A stretch of 64,000 nucleotides of DNA from Rhodoplanes sp046000175 (GTDB lineage: Bacteria; Pseudomonadota; Alphaproteobacteria; Rhizobiales; Xanthobacteraceae): the NCBI RefSeq assembly GCF_046000175.1, contig NZ_JBEOMB010000047.1:39487-103486 (forward strand), given 5' to 3'. Positions within the stretch are counted from its first letter, which is position 1. Each line of letters opens with the position of its first letter. Position numbers and translations under genes: made by a program. Positions 1-8,474 of this stretch are shown piece after piece. The notes below the pieces were generated by a model. The model had not been told where the DNA came from. It did not search any database and saw only the letters and a program-made list of their open reading frames with translations.

Positions 1-270
1 CGGCGCTACAAGACGCCGGTCGGCGAGATCGACATCGTGGCGCAGCGGAAGGGCACCGTGGTGTTCGTCGAGGTGAAGGCGCGTGCCTCGCTCGACGCCG
101 CCGCCGAGTCGGTGTCGGTGCGCCAGCGCGGCCGTATCCTCGATGCGGCGAAGCATTGGCTCGCCGGCCACCCGCAAGTGAGCGGCCTGCCGCTGCGCTT
201 CGACGTGATCCTGATCGCGCCGGGCCACCTGCCGCAGCACCTCCCGGGCGCCTTCGACGCGAGCGAGTGA
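1..270 (+). CDS. yraN: YraN/UPF0102 family endonuclease-like protein, 3' part
   Basis: The reading frame is open from base 1, so the start lies outside the window; 89 codons are visible. The motif GEIDIVA followed by VVFVEVKAR is the hallmark of the UPF0102/YraN family, which has the restriction-endonuclease-like fold (E/D...EVK catalytic pattern). The C-terminal part FDVILI also matches. The cellular role of the family is not established. In many alphaproteobacteria yraN lies just upstream of gshB. Here a chemoreceptor gene and a palindromic repeat separate the two, which suggests a later insertion. The product assignment is firm, but the N-terminus cannot be judged. Confidence 0.9.
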   Translation, partial: RRYKTPVGEIDIVAQRKGTVVFVEVKARASLDAAAESVSVRQRGRILDAAKHWLAGHPQVSGLPLRFDVILIAPGHLPQHLPGAFDASE

Positions 271-290
271 GGGCGGCGGCAGGGAGGGGT

Positions 291-395
291 GTCATTCCGG
301 GGCGCAGCGAAGCTGCGAACCCGGAATCCAGCGGCAGCCTCGGTGGTCGGGGCTGGATTCCGGGTTCGCGGGCTGCGCCCGCGCCCCGGAATGAC
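291..395. repeat. Family A intergenic palindromic repeat, copy 1
   Basis: A long imperfect inverted repeat opens with GTCATTCCGGGGCGC and closes with GCGCCCCGGAATGAC. It has internal CGGAATCCAGC and GCTGGATTCCGGGTTCGC arms. It fills the gap between the convergent yraN and chemoreceptor genes. Further copies lie near 4759, 32473 and 46037. It is probably a REP/BIME-like element or a miniature transposable element, and no coding potential was seen. Confidence 0.8.
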
Positions 396-400
396 GGGGC

Positions 401-2108
401 TCACGCCGCGCGCGACTGGCCGCCGGACGACGGCTGACCCGACAGCTGCTCCTGCCCGAGGCGCTCGAAGAAGTCCTGGATCGAGCCGGCGAGCGATTCG
501 GTGTCGCGGGTGAGGCCGCCGATCTTGTCGAGCACGCCGGCGGCGGAGCGGCTGGTCTCGTCGATCGCCCCGGTGACGCCGGAGATGTTGCCGACCAGGC
601 ACGCGTTGCCGTGCGCCGCCATCTGGGCGCTCTGCGAGATCTCGCGCGAGGCGATGTCCTGCTGCTCGACCGCCGTGGCGATGGTGCTGGTCACCTCCGA
701 GATCCGGCGCATGGCGGTGCCGATCTCGGCGACCGCGGTCGCGGCGCTGCGGGTCGAGGCCTGGATGGCGCCGACCTGCTCGGAGATCTCGGTCGTCGCC
801 TTGGCGGTCTGGCCGGCGAGCGTCTTCACCTCCTGGGCGACGACGGCGAAGCCCCGCCTCGATGGTGGCGTTCAGCGCCAGCAGGTTGGTCTGCGCCGCG
901 ATCGCCTGGATCAGCTGGACGACGTCGCCGATCCGCACGCTCGCCGTGGCGAGCCCCTGGATCTCGCCGACCGACCGCTCGGTCCGCTCCGACGCATCGG
1001 CCACGATGGCGGTCGCCTGACCGACCTGGCGGCCGATCTCGCCGACCGAGCTGGACAGCTCCTCGGCGGCGGCCGCGACGGTCTGGATGCTGCCCGACGC
1101 CTGCTCGGTCGCCTGCGATGCCGCGGCGGCCTCGCGGGCGGCGTCGCCCGCCATGCCCGTGATGGTCTCGGCGGCGGTGCGCATCTGCGTGGCGTCGTTG
1201 GTCACCGACCTCAGGATGTGCTCGACCGACCCGCGGAACGCCTCGATCGCCTCCTGGATGCGCCGGTTGCGGCCGGCCACCGCCTCGCCCTGCGCCTTGA
1301 CCGCGATGCCGAGCTCCTTGTTGCGGAGCATCGCCTTCTGGAACACGGCGACGGCGCGCGCGAGGGCGCCGATCTCGTCGCCACGCGCCAGATACGGAAC
1401 CTCGTCCTTGTAGCGATCCTCGGCGACGGCCTCGATGGTGCGGGTCATGGTCGACAGCGGTCGCGCCACGGCGCGCCAGATCACCACCACGCCGGCGATG
1501 GCGCAGACGAGAGCGAGCACGGCGATCACGTCCTGAAGGATCTGGCTCGTCTTGGTGCTGGCCTCCAGCTCGCGGGCCTTGTCGGCACGGGCCGCATAGA
1601 CCTTGGCGATCTCCTCGAGGTCCTTGTTGAGCGCCTGGCGGACCGACCGGTTGGCGTCGTTGTCGCCCCATTCGCGGCCCGCCGCCGGGGAGATCTCGTT
1701 GGCGCGCCGCACCAGCTCGGCGCGGAACTCGCGGAACTGCTGGACCCGCTTGGCGAGCGTCTCGAACTGCGCCCGATCGTCCGCCCGGACGATGTCGCGC
1801 CACTCCTTCATCACGCCGTCGATGCGGTTGTTGAAGGCGAGCAGCCCGTCGCCGTAGCGTTTCACCACCTTGGGATCGGTCGACATGTAGATGCCGCGCG
1901 ATTCCATCACCACGGCGTAGACGAGGCTGTTGACCCGCTCGATGTTGCGGGCGCCGCGGGCGGCGGCGTCCATCTCGGCGGCGAGCTCGGCCTGCAGCGA
2001 GGCGCTGCGGTTGCCGACGACCGCGAGCGCCAGAAGGGCGACACCGAGGATGGCGAAGATGGCGTAGAGCTTCGCTGCGATGGACACTCGCGAGAACGCG
2101 TGCAACAC
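401..2108 (-). pseudogene. Methyl-accepting chemotaxis protein, frameshifted at the signalling hairpin
   Basis: The gene reads from a GTG at 2106-2108. The order is an N-terminal membrane segment (residues about 12-33), a helical sensor region, a second membrane segment (about 193-213), a HAMP domain, and the coiled-coil signalling domain up to NLLALNATIEA. Near positions 848-858 the frame breaks. The rest (KTLAGQTAKATTEISEQVG onward, ending at 401) lies in another minus-strand frame. Between ATIEA and FAVVA the family has about ten residues (AARAGEAGRG); only 7 nt remain between the flanking E and F codons, so about 23 nt are missing. This is the CheA/CheW contact tip, the most conserved part of all chemoreceptors. 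The gene is either inactivated or affected by a sequencing or assembly error in GC-rich DNA. Confidence 0.85.
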
Positions 2109-2204
2109 GGACCTGGCCTCCGGGAAGATTTAGGCGAACTGTCGCCATCCTCGCCACGGGCCGTTAAGTAACCGTTGTGCCACCTCCAGAATTGGTGCCT
2201 CGTC

Positions 2205-3149
2205 ATGAAATATCGCGTGGCCGTGCAGATGGATCCGATCGATCGGATCAATATTCGAGGCGACTCGACATTCGCCCTGCTGCTCGAAGCCCAGGCTCGC
2301 GGCCACGAGCTCGCCTACTACACACCAGAAAGACTTATACTTCGAGAGGGTGACGTTTTCGCTCGGACTAATCCATTGTCCGTAAGGGACGAGCCCGGCA
2401 ACCACTTCACGCTCGGCGAGGAGCGCCGCGAGGCGCTGGCGTCCTACGACGTGATCCTGATGCGGCAGGATCCGCCCTTCGACCTCGGCTACATCACGGC
2501 GACCCATCTACTCGAGCGGCTGCATCCGAAGACCTTCGTGGTCAACGACCCGGCGCATGTGCGCAACGCCCCCGAGAAGGTGTTCGTCACCGAATTCCCG
2601 GACCTGATGCCGCCGACGCTGGTCACCCGCGACCGCGCCGAGATCCAGTCCTTCCGCGCCGAGCACGGCGACATCGTGATGAAGCCGCTCTACGGCCACG
2701 GCGGCGGCGCGGTGTTCCGGGTGACCACCGACGACCTCAATTTCGGCTCGCTCTACGACATGTTCTCGGTCACCTATCGCGAGCCGTGGGTGATCCAGAA
2801 GTTCCTCCCCGCGGTCGCCAAGGGCGACAAGCGCATCATCCTGGTCGACGGGGTGTTCGCCGGTGCCGTCAACCGGGTGCCGGCGGCCGACGACCTGCGC
2901 TCCAACATGGTGCGGGGCGGCGCCGCCCAGGCCACGGAACAGACCCCGCGCGAGCGGGAAATCTGCGAGCGCATCGGCCCGGCGCTGCGGGCGCGCGGCC
3001 TCCTGTTCGTCGGCATCGACGTGATCGACGGCTACCTCACCGAGATCAACGTCACCTCGCCGACCGGCATCCGCGCCATCAAGAATCTCGGCGGCCCCGA
3101 CATCGCCGCCCTGATCTGGGACACGATCGGAAAGAAGCGGGGCGGGTAG
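2205..3149 (+). CDS. gshB: Glutathione synthetase
   Basis: This ATP-grasp ligase joins gamma-glutamylcysteine and glycine in the cytoplasm, the last step of glutathione synthesis. Family landmarks are visible in order: MDPIDRINIRGDSTFALLLE at the N-terminus, MRQDPPFD, the ATP-binding stretch VMKPLYGHGGGAVFR, then GGAAQATEQTPRE, GIDVIDGYLTEINVTSPTG at the metal/ATP site, and a short C-terminal helix. The ATG at 2205 gives the usual 314-residue length; an upstream ATG at 2175 would add ten unlikely residues. Codons at about 2320-2390 are richer in A/T-ending and rare forms (AGA, CTT, ATA) than the rest of the gene. Confidence 0.97.
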   Translation: MKYRVAVQMDPIDRINIRGDSTFALLLEAQARGHELAYYTPERLILREGDVFARTNPLSVRDEPGNHFTLGEERREALASYDVILMRQDPPFDLGYITATHLLERLHPKTFVVNDPAHVRNAPEKVFVTEFPDLMPPTLVTRDRAEIQSFRAEHGDIVMKPLYGHGGGAVFRVTTDDLNFGSLYDMFSVTYREPWVIQKFLPAVAKGDKRIILVDGVFAGAVNRVPAADDLRSNMVRGGAAQATEQTPREREICERIGPALRARGLLFVGIDVIDGYLTEINVTSPTGIRAIKNLGGPDIAALIWDTIGKKRGG

Positions 3150-3166
3150 GGAGCGGCACCGTCGGG

Positions 3167-3310
3167 GCCTCGTGTCCCGGGCGCGGCGCGACGCGCGGTG
3201 ACCCGGGACCCAGGGGCGACCATGTGAGGCCGTTACCGGGACGCCCGTCGTGTCGCGCCTTGTCCGGGGCACGCGGCCGAGCGCCGGTCGAGCGGTTGTG
3301 TGCCCCGGGC
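3167..3310. repeat. Family B intergenic palindromic repeat, copy 1
   Basis: The region carries paired CGTGTCCCGGGCGCGGCGC and GTGACCCGGGACCCAGGGG arms, then TTGTCCGGGGCACGCGG near its right end. It fills the gap between gshB and the small convergent gene at 3327. Related copies lie near 7479, 11291, 30023 and 57416. All are intergenic, and none shows coding potential. Confidence 0.75.
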
Positions 3311-3326
3311 ACGCCGCCGCCGTCCC

Positions 3327-3509
3327 TCACCCCAGCGAGAACAGGTCCGGCTTGGCGGCGTCGCGGCCGTAGGGGAGGCGGTACCAGGCGCGCTCCGAGC
3401 CCTTCACGCTGTCGAGCAGGGTTTCGATGTCGCAGGCCGAGGCCTGCGCCTCCAGGCGGGCCTTGCGGGCCTGCTGCAATTCGAGCTGAAGCGTGCCGAT
3501 GTCCACCAT
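3327..3509 (-). CDS. Small protein of unknown function
   Basis: This is a 60-residue reading frame with an ATG at 3507-3509 and a GGAG sequence about nine bases upstream. The protein begins MVDIGTLQLELQQARKARLEAQAS, a likely amphipathic or coiled-coil helix, followed by CDIETLLDSVKGSERAWYRLP. It has no signal peptide or membrane segment. I do not recognise a named family. The ribosome-binding site, the sensible composition and the absence of a better frame on either strand support a real gene. It may share a promoter region with nothing else, because the upstream cytochrome gene ends at 3648. Confidence 0.6.
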   Translation of the reverse strand: MVDIGTLQLELQQARKARLEAQASACDIETLLDSVKGSERAWYRLPYGRDAAKPDLFSLG

Positions 3510-3647
3510 GTCCGGGCTCCGGGAGATGCGATCCCCGTCATCATAATGTGCCCGATCTGTTCCGTAAATGTTCTTTCTGCTCGATTTCGGGTTGTGTCGG
3601 GTTGTAGTCGGACTGGAATCGTTCTCGTCGGAGGGCGGCCGCCCCCT

Positions 3648-4655
3648 CTACCGGGGCGTCGGCGCTGCCTTCTCGGCCTTCAGCTTGTCGATCGCGGCGC
3701 GGATCGGGGCGAACGGGCCGTACTTGTGCTGCTCGGCCGTGAAGCCGTCGGCATAGGGGCCGTAGGGCGTGTCGACCGGCTTCGACAGGAGATCGGGGAA
3801 ATCCTTGTCGAGCCCGGCGCGCTGCGGCCTCGGCTGCGAGATCACGTAAGCGGCGATGTCCCAGGCGTCGGCGACCGCGAGCTGCGGGTCGAGATAGTCG
3901 GTGCCGTGCGGCATGTTGAAGTGCAAGAAGTTGGCCGCCGTGATCAGGCGCGCCATGCCGGCGCCGTCGTTGAAGCTGTCCGGCCCCCACAGCGGCGGGA
4001 TCATGTAGCCGAGATCGGTGGTCGGCAGGCTGCGGCGGATGCCCTGGCCGTCGGTGCCGTGGCAGTCGAGGCAGGTCTTGGCGTAGAGCGCCTTGCCGCG
4101 CACCGGGTCGGCGGCGCGGTCGAGCTCCGGCATGGCGCCGGCGCCGAGCCCGGTCACCGGCTGGCCGGGCCGGTAGCCTTCCGACAGGAACTTCACATAG
4201 GCCACGAAGGCCGTCATCTCGGGAGAGTCCTTCGGCAGCGATCGGCCGTTCATGCTGCGGGTCATGCAGCCGTCGATGCGGTCCTCGATCGTCACCTCGG
4301 CACCGGCCCGGGCGCTGTATTGCGGGAATTTTTCGAACAGGCCGTAGATCGGCAGGCCGAACTTCTTGGTGCCGGCGTGCAGGTGGCAGTTGCCGCAGGC
4401 GAGGTTGTTGCCGGCGAAGCGCTTCGCCGGGTCGGCCACCTCCGGCCCGATATGCGCATAGGTGGCGGTGAAGAGGTCGCGACCGCGGCGCACCAGCCGG
4501 GCCGGCGAATCGTCGGGCAGGGCGCCGATCTCGGGCGCCGCGAGGATGCGGTCCGGCCCGGCCGGAGGTGCGGAGGGGGCAGCGGACTGGGCGAAGGCGA
4601 GCCCGGCCGCCGTGACGGCGACGAGCGGCAGCGACAGCACGGCGAGACGGCGCAT
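3648..4655 (-). CDS. Dihaem cytochrome c, thiosulfate dehydrogenase (TsdA)-like
   Basis: The protein has about 335 residues from the ATG at 4653-4655, which opens a signal peptide (MRRLAVLSLPLVAVTAAGLAFAQ) for export to the periplasm; an upstream in-frame ATG would only add unlikely residues. There are two haem c sites: CGNCH in an N-terminal SoxA-like domain and CLDCH in a C-terminal class I cytochrome domain. About 40 residues after the first haem motif lies DRIDGCMTRSMNGRSLP; the Cys in this position is the distal ligand of haem 1 in TsdA-type thiosulfate dehydrogenases, which couple two thiosulfates to tetrathionate. The C-terminal LHFNMPHGTDYLDPQL also fits that family. No sox genes are nearby. 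Thiosulfate activity is inferred from family similarity only. Confidence 0.75.
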   Translation of the reverse strand: MRRLAVLSLPLVAVTAAGLAFAQSAAPSAPPAGPDRILAAPEIGALPDDSPARLVRRGRDLFTATYAHIGPEVADPAKRFAGNNLACGNCHLHAGTKKFGLPIYGLFEKFPQYSARAGAEVTIEDRIDGCMTRSMNGRSLPKDSPEMTAFVAYVKFLSEGYRPGQPVTGLGAGAMPELDRAADPVRGKALYAKTCLDCHGTDGQGIRRSLPTTDLGYMIPPLWGPDSFNDGAGMARLITAANFLHFNMPHGTDYLDPQLAVADAWDIAAYVISQPRPQRAGLDKDFPDLLSKPVDTPYGPYADGFTAEQHKYGPFAPIRAAIDKLKAEKAAPTPR

Positions 4656-4758
4656 CGGGGGCTCCGGGGTCGACCGGCAGGGCCGGCGGTGCGCCAGTGT
4701 GGCCGATCCCGCCGACGAATGCACCAGGTCCGGCGGCATTCGAGGATGACCCAGCGCC

Positions 4759-4865
4759 GTCATTCCGGGCCGCGTGCCGGAGGCGCGCGGACCCGGAATC
4801 CAGCCCGGGCTTCCGCACGTGTCGCTGGATTCCGGGTTCGCGCTTTCAGCGCGCCCCGGAATGAC
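4759..4865. repeat. Family A intergenic palindromic repeat, copy 2
   Basis: It opens GTCATTCCGGGCCGCG and closes GCGCGCCCCGGAATGAC, with internal CGGAATCCAGC and GCTGGATTCCGGGTTCGC arms as in the copy at 291. It sits between the antiporter stop and the cytochrome gene, and its last base is four bases from the antiporter stop codon. Confidence 0.8.
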
Positions 4866-4868
4866 GGG

Positions 4869-6485
4869 TCACAGCGGCGGCTCGTAGGCCTCCGACTTGC
4901 AAGCGATGCTCGCCTCCTCGAGGTCGAGCTCGCGCTCGATGCGGCGGCGCGACTCGTCGGTGATCTGGCCGTCGCGCTCCAGCTTGTGGAGATGCACGCG
5001 CTCCGCCTCGATCAGCTCCAGCCGCAGCTTCGCGCCGAGCTTGGCGGTGGCGAAGTCCTCGTCGTCGAGGCTGCGCGGCACCACCCGGGTGCGCTGCGCG
5101 TTGCGCGCCTCGAGCAGGGCCGAGACGTCCCCGTCGATCGTCAGCCCGTCGCGCCCGGCGATCGTCTCCAGCCGCGCATGGGCGGCGGCCGCGGCGGAGT
5201 GGCGGGCGCGCAGCTCCTGCTCGCGGATGACGCGGGCCTCGGCCGTGCCGACCGCGGCCAGCCCGAGCCAGCGCATGACGAGCGGCATCATCAGGCCCTG
5301 GCCGACCAGCGTGATGACGATGACACCGAACGTCACCACCACGATGAAGTCGCGATACGGAAAGGGCGCACCGGACTGCAGGGTGAAGGGGAGCGCCAGC
5401 GCGGCGGCGAGCGAGACGACGCCGCGCACGCCGACGAAGGCGATCATGAACGGGCGCTGCCATTCCGGCGACGGGTCGCGGGTGCGCAACGAGGGGATCA
5501 GCCAGCGCGGCAGATAGACGGCCGGGAACACCCAGACGAAGCGGGCGACGATGCAGATCGCCGTGGTGACCAGAATGCCCGCGGCGATCTCCGACAGCGA
5601 ATGCGACTGGATGCGCTCGATCAGGGCGCGCGCCTGCATGCCGGTGATCAGGAAGATGAAGCCTTCCAGCAGATAGACGAACAGGTCCCAGAAGAAGACG
5701 CCCTGCAGGCGCGTCGCGGAGGAGATCAGGAGCGGCCCGTTCCAGCTCACATAGAGGCCGGCCGCGACGGTCGCGAGCACGCCGGAGCCGCCGAGATGCT
5801 CGGGAACCCAGTAGCAGAGATACGGCGTCATGATCGACAGCGTGATCTCGACCCGCGGGTCGCGCGCCCAGTGGCGCAGCCGCAGGCTGATCCAGCCGAC
5901 CGCGATGCCCCAGAAAATCTCGCCGACCACGATGGCGCCGAAGGTGCCGGCGGCCTGCGGAAACGAGAACACGCCGGTGCTCACCGCGGCGACGGCGAAC
6001 CGGTAGAGGATCAGCGCGGTGGCGTCGTTGGCGAGGCCCTCGCCCTCCAGCACGACGAGCACGCGCCGCGGCAGGCCGAGCCGGCGCGCGACGGCGAGTG
6101 GCGCCACCACGTCGGGCGGCGACACGATCGCGCCGAGCACGAAGGCGACCGGCCAGGGCAGGCCGATGATGTAGTGCGCGCCGGCCGCCACGGCGACCGT
6201 GGTGAAGACGACGCAGCCGAAGGCGAGCAGCGAGATCGAGCGCAGGTTGAAGCGGAACTCGCGCCAGCTCATGGCGACGCCGGCCAGGTAGATCAGCGGC
6301 GGCAGCACGACGAGCAGCACGAATTCGGGGGCGAGCTCGATGACCGGCAGGCCCGGCACGAAGGCGAGCGCGACGCCGGCGATCACCAGGATGATCGAGG
6401 GCGCGACGTTCAGCCGGCGGGCCAGCACGGCGACCGCGACGAGGACGGCGAGGAGGAGCAGGAAGGTCTGGATGATCGCGGTCAT
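4869..6485 (-). CDS. Sodium/proton antiporter, CPA1 family
   Basis: This is a 538-residue membrane protein with about twelve hydrophobic segments in the first 400 residues and a hydrophilic, charged cytoplasmic tail. The exchanger signature is present: SPPDVVAPLAVARRLGLPRR followed by EGEGLANDATALILYRFAVA, with the membrane-buried aspartates that carry the cation. The tail (KLRLELIEAERVHLHKLERD, then ERELDLEEASIACKSE) is typical of the bacterial NhaP/YjcE-type group. It exchanges Na+ or K+ for protons across the inner membrane for pH and salt homeostasis; the exact ion cannot be told from sequence. The start ATG is at 6483-6485. It appears to be a single-gene unit. Confidence 0.93.
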   Translation of the reverse strand: MTAIIQTFLLLLAVLVAVAVLARRLNVAPSIILVIAGVALAFVPGLPVIELAPEFVLLVVLPPLIYLAGVAMSWREFRFNLRSISLLAFGCVVFTTVAVAAGAHYIIGLPWPVAFVLGAIVSPPDVVAPLAVARRLGLPRRVLVVLEGEGLANDATALILYRFAVAAVSTGVFSFPQAAGTFGAIVVGEIFWGIAVGWISLRLRHWARDPRVEITLSIMTPYLCYWVPEHLGGSGVLATVAAGLYVSWNGPLLISSATRLQGVFFWDLFVYLLEGFIFLITGMQARALIERIQSHSLSEIAAGILVTTAICIVARFVWVFPAVYLPRWLIPSLRTRDPSPEWQRPFMIAFVGVRGVVSLAAALALPFTLQSGAPFPYRDFIVVVTFGVIVITLVGQGLMMPLVMRWLGLAAVGTAEARVIREQELRARHSAAAAAHARLETIAGRDGLTIDGDVSALLEARNAQRTRVVPRSLDDEDFATAKLGAKLRLELIEAERVHLHKLERDGQITDESRRRIERELDLEEASIACKSEAYEPPL

Positions 6486-6580
6486 GGCGCGGGAAACTGA
6501 TCGAGAATGTCGGCCCGTGCAAGGACGCGGCTGCGATCGGGCCCGAGCGCAAACCTGTGACGAGGCATAGGTCCCGGTTT

Positions 6581-6660
6581 CCGCTCGTCCCCGCGAAGGC
6601 GGGGACCCAGGGGCCGCCCGACATGTGGCGCTTGATCCCCGCTTGCGCGGGGATGAGCGG
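6581..6660. repeat. Intergenic palindromic repeat (CCCCGCGAAGGCGGGG type)
   Basis: Two arms, CGTCCCCGCGAAGGCGGGGA and TCCCCGCTTGCGCGGGGATG, each form a small hairpin and together flank CCCAGGGGCCGCC. This type of repeat is common between genes in high-GC alphaproteobacteria. It lies in the divergent gap between the antiporter and mtgA. Confidence 0.6.
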
Positions 6661-6702
6661 AGGGTGGGTCGAGTTCGGTGGAAATGACGCTAAGATGAGT
6701 CG

Positions 6703-7419
6703 ATGAGCCTTACGATCGCACCGAGGCGCTGGCTCGCCCGTCCCGCCGGCTGGCGCGGCTGGCTGAAAGCCGCCGTCGTGGTCGTGCTGGTGCTTCTGCT
6801 GCTGCCCTATGTGCTGACGCCGCTCCTGCATGTCGGCCGGCCGGTGTCGACCCTGATGCTCGGGCGCTGGCTGACCGGGCAGCGGGTCGAGCGGGTGTGG
6901 ATGCCGCTCGCCGACATCGCGCCCGTGTTGCCCCGGACCGTGATCGTCGCCGAGGACGCGCGCTTCTGCGGGCATCGCGGCGTCGACCTCGCCGAGATCC
7001 GCGACGCCATCGAGGACGACGGACTCCTGGGGGCGCGCGGCGCCTCGACCTTGTCGCAGCAGCTCGCCAAGAACATCTTCCTGTGGCCGGGGCGCAGCTT
7101 CGTGCGCAAGATCCTGGAGGCGCCGCTGGCCGTGTGGATGGACCTGGTGCTGGGCAAGCGGCGCGTGATGGAGCTCTACCTCAACGTCGCCGAATGGGGA
7201 CCGGACGGCGAGTTCGGCGCCGAGGCCGGGGCGCGGCGCGCCTTCGGCCGCTCCGCCCGCGACCTCACGCCCGGCCAGGCCGCCCTGATGGCCGCGATGC
7301 TGCCCGACCCGCACCGGCGCAACGCCGGCAAGCCCGGCCCCGGCCTGCGCCGCCTCGCCGGCATCCACGAGCGCCGCGCCGCCAAGGCACGGGCGAGCTG
7401 CGTAGCGGCGCGGAGGTGA
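6703..7419 (+). CDS. mtgA: Monofunctional peptidoglycan glycosyltransferase
   Basis: The protein has 238 residues: one N-terminal membrane anchor (about residues 22-45) and a single GT51 domain with no transpeptidase domain. The catalytic motifs are visible: VIVAEDARFCGHRGVD (the EDxxFxxHxG motif with the catalytic Glu), GASTLSQQLAKNIFLWPGR, and YLNVAEWGP. The enzyme polymerises lipid II into glycan strands on the outer face of the inner membrane. The length is normal for MtgA. In related Hyphomicrobiales mtgA is usually close to rpmF. Here a four-gene regulator and catabolic module separates them. Confidence 0.96.
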   Translation: MSLTIAPRRWLARPAGWRGWLKAAVVVVLVLLLLPYVLTPLLHVGRPVSTLMLGRWLTGQRVERVWMPLADIAPVLPRTVIVAEDARFCGHRGVDLAEIRDAIEDDGLLGARGASTLSQQLAKNIFLWPGRSFVRKILEAPLAVWMDLVLGKRRVMELYLNVAEWGPDGEFGAEAGARRAFGRSARDLTPGQAALMAAMLPDPHRRNAGKPGPGLRRLAGIHERRAAKARASCVAARR

Positions 7420-7478
7420 GGCGCGAGGCGTCGGCGGCGCATCGGCAGGGATGACGACGCTCGCCCGGTATCCGGTCG

Positions 7479-7616
7479 CGTGCCCCGGACAAGGGGCGGC
7501 AGGCTGCAGGCCTGACGCGCCGCAGAGCCGGGGCCCAGGGCGGCACGACGGGCGCTCCTCCTGATCGCCCCTGGGTCCCGGTTCGCGGCGCGATGCGCCG
7601 CGCCCGGGACACGAGG
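7479..7616. repeat. Family B intergenic palindromic repeat, copy 2
   Basis: It begins GTGCCCCGGACAAGG, then GCCGGGGCCCAGGGCGG, and ends GTCCCGGTTCGCGG...CGCCCGGGACACGAGG. It lies between mtgA and the convergent TetR gene. Together with the copy at 11291 it brackets the TetR/catabolic module. Confidence 0.75.
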
Positions 7617-7619
7617 CCT

Positions 7620-8303
7620 TCACCCCTTCGCGTCGACCGGCGGCGCCGCCATCCCGGCGACGAGGAACGGCATGGCGTAGCGCAGGGCGGCCTCGCCGTC
7701 GGAGAGGCTGAAGCCGGGGCCGAACAGGTGCTCCAGGCGGCCGTTGTCGGCCCGGATGTACATCATGGCGCCGTAGACGCAGGCGATCCGCCAGAACAGC
7801 TCCTCCCGCGACAGACCCGGGCAGGCGGCGGCCGCGGCATCGACGAAGCGGCGGCCGACCTCGTCGTAGACGGCGAACACGATGCGCCGCACCTCCGGGC
7901 TCGGATCGGTCGACGATCGCCCGGCCAAGAGGTTGAAGCGATGGCCTTCCTCGGTCGCGCCCATGCGCAGCGTCGGCGCCACGAAGGCCTCCAGCACGGC
8001 GGCGACCGCGGGGGGCCGGTGGGCCGCCGCGGCTTCCGTCAGGCAGGCGTCGAGCAGGCGGGTACGCTCGGCGTTGATGGCGTCGAGCCGGCGCCGGAAC
8101 ACCGCCTCCAGCAGCGCCTCCTTGGAGCCGAAGTGATAATGCGCGGCCGCCGGGTTGGCGCGGGCGGCCTCGGCGATGTCGCGGGTCGAGACGTTGCTGT
8201 AGCCGTGCGCGGCGAACAGCGTCTCGGCGGCGTCGAGCAGGCGCTCGCGCGTCTCGTCGCCCGGGACGGTGGCACGGCGGCGGCGGGGGGCAGGGCTGGT
8301 CAA
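7620..8303 (-). CDS. TetR/AcrR family transcriptional regulator
   Basis: This 227-residue repressor-type protein has an N-terminal helix-turn-helix domain at residues about 17-65 (ERLLDAAETLFAAHGYSN, then STRDIAEAARANPAAAHYHF, GSKEALLEAVF) and a helical C-terminal ligand and dimer domain. The start codon appears to be TTG at 8301-8303; no suitable ATG exists before the DNA-binding domain. It is divergent from the cyclase-TctC-BKACE genes. Two abutting palindromes in the shared promoter gap are its likely operator. The ligand is unknown, but is probably the substrate of that pathway or a product of it. Autoregulation is expected from the arrangement. Confidence 0.92.
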   Translation of the reverse strand: MTSPAPRRRRATVPGDETRERLLDAAETLFAAHGYSNVSTRDIAEAARANPAAAHYHFGSKEALLEAVFRRRLDAINAERTRLLDACLTEAAAAHRPPAVAAVLEAFVAPTLRMGATEEGHRFNLLAGRSSTDPSPEVRRIVFAVYDEVGRRFVDAAAAACPGLSREELFWRIACVYGAMMYIRADNGRLEHLFGPGFSLSDGEAALRYAMPFLVAGMAAPPVDAKG

Positions 8304-8340
8304 CGGTTCTCTCGGTTCTTCAGGGCGTTGAATTAAAACT

Positions 8341-8367
8341 CAAGCAGGTGCTTGAAGCAACTGCTTG
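8341..8367. promoter_or_regulatory. Tandem palindromic operator for the TetR regulator
   Basis: Two palindromic sites abut: CAAGCA-GG-TGCTTG (8341-8354) and AAGCA-AC-TGCTT (8355-8366, flanked by G). Their centres are 13 bp apart. The stretch is AT-richer than its surroundings and sits between the TetR start (8303) and the cyclase start (8475). Paired half-sites of this kind are typical for TetR-family dimers binding side by side. The assignment is inferred from position and symmetry. Confidence 0.75.
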
Positions 8368-8474
8368 ACGGGCCGCGGAGGCCGTGGTGTCGTAGGGCTC
8401 CCCCTCGTCGCGGCGGCCGCGCTCCGCGCCGCTGCCGAGCCCCGCTCGCCCCTCTCGGTCGCTCCCCCCGCACC

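Noticed and set aside
291..395. Repeated palindromes read as a possible CRISPR array
   Set aside because: There is no regular short repeat with unique spacers; copies are dispersed and each is a single long inverted repeat.
3648..4655. The dihaem cytochrome as SoxA
   Set aside because: The C-terminal class I cytochrome domain with its own CxxCH and the DGCMTRSMNG block fit TsdA better, and no sox genes are adjacent.
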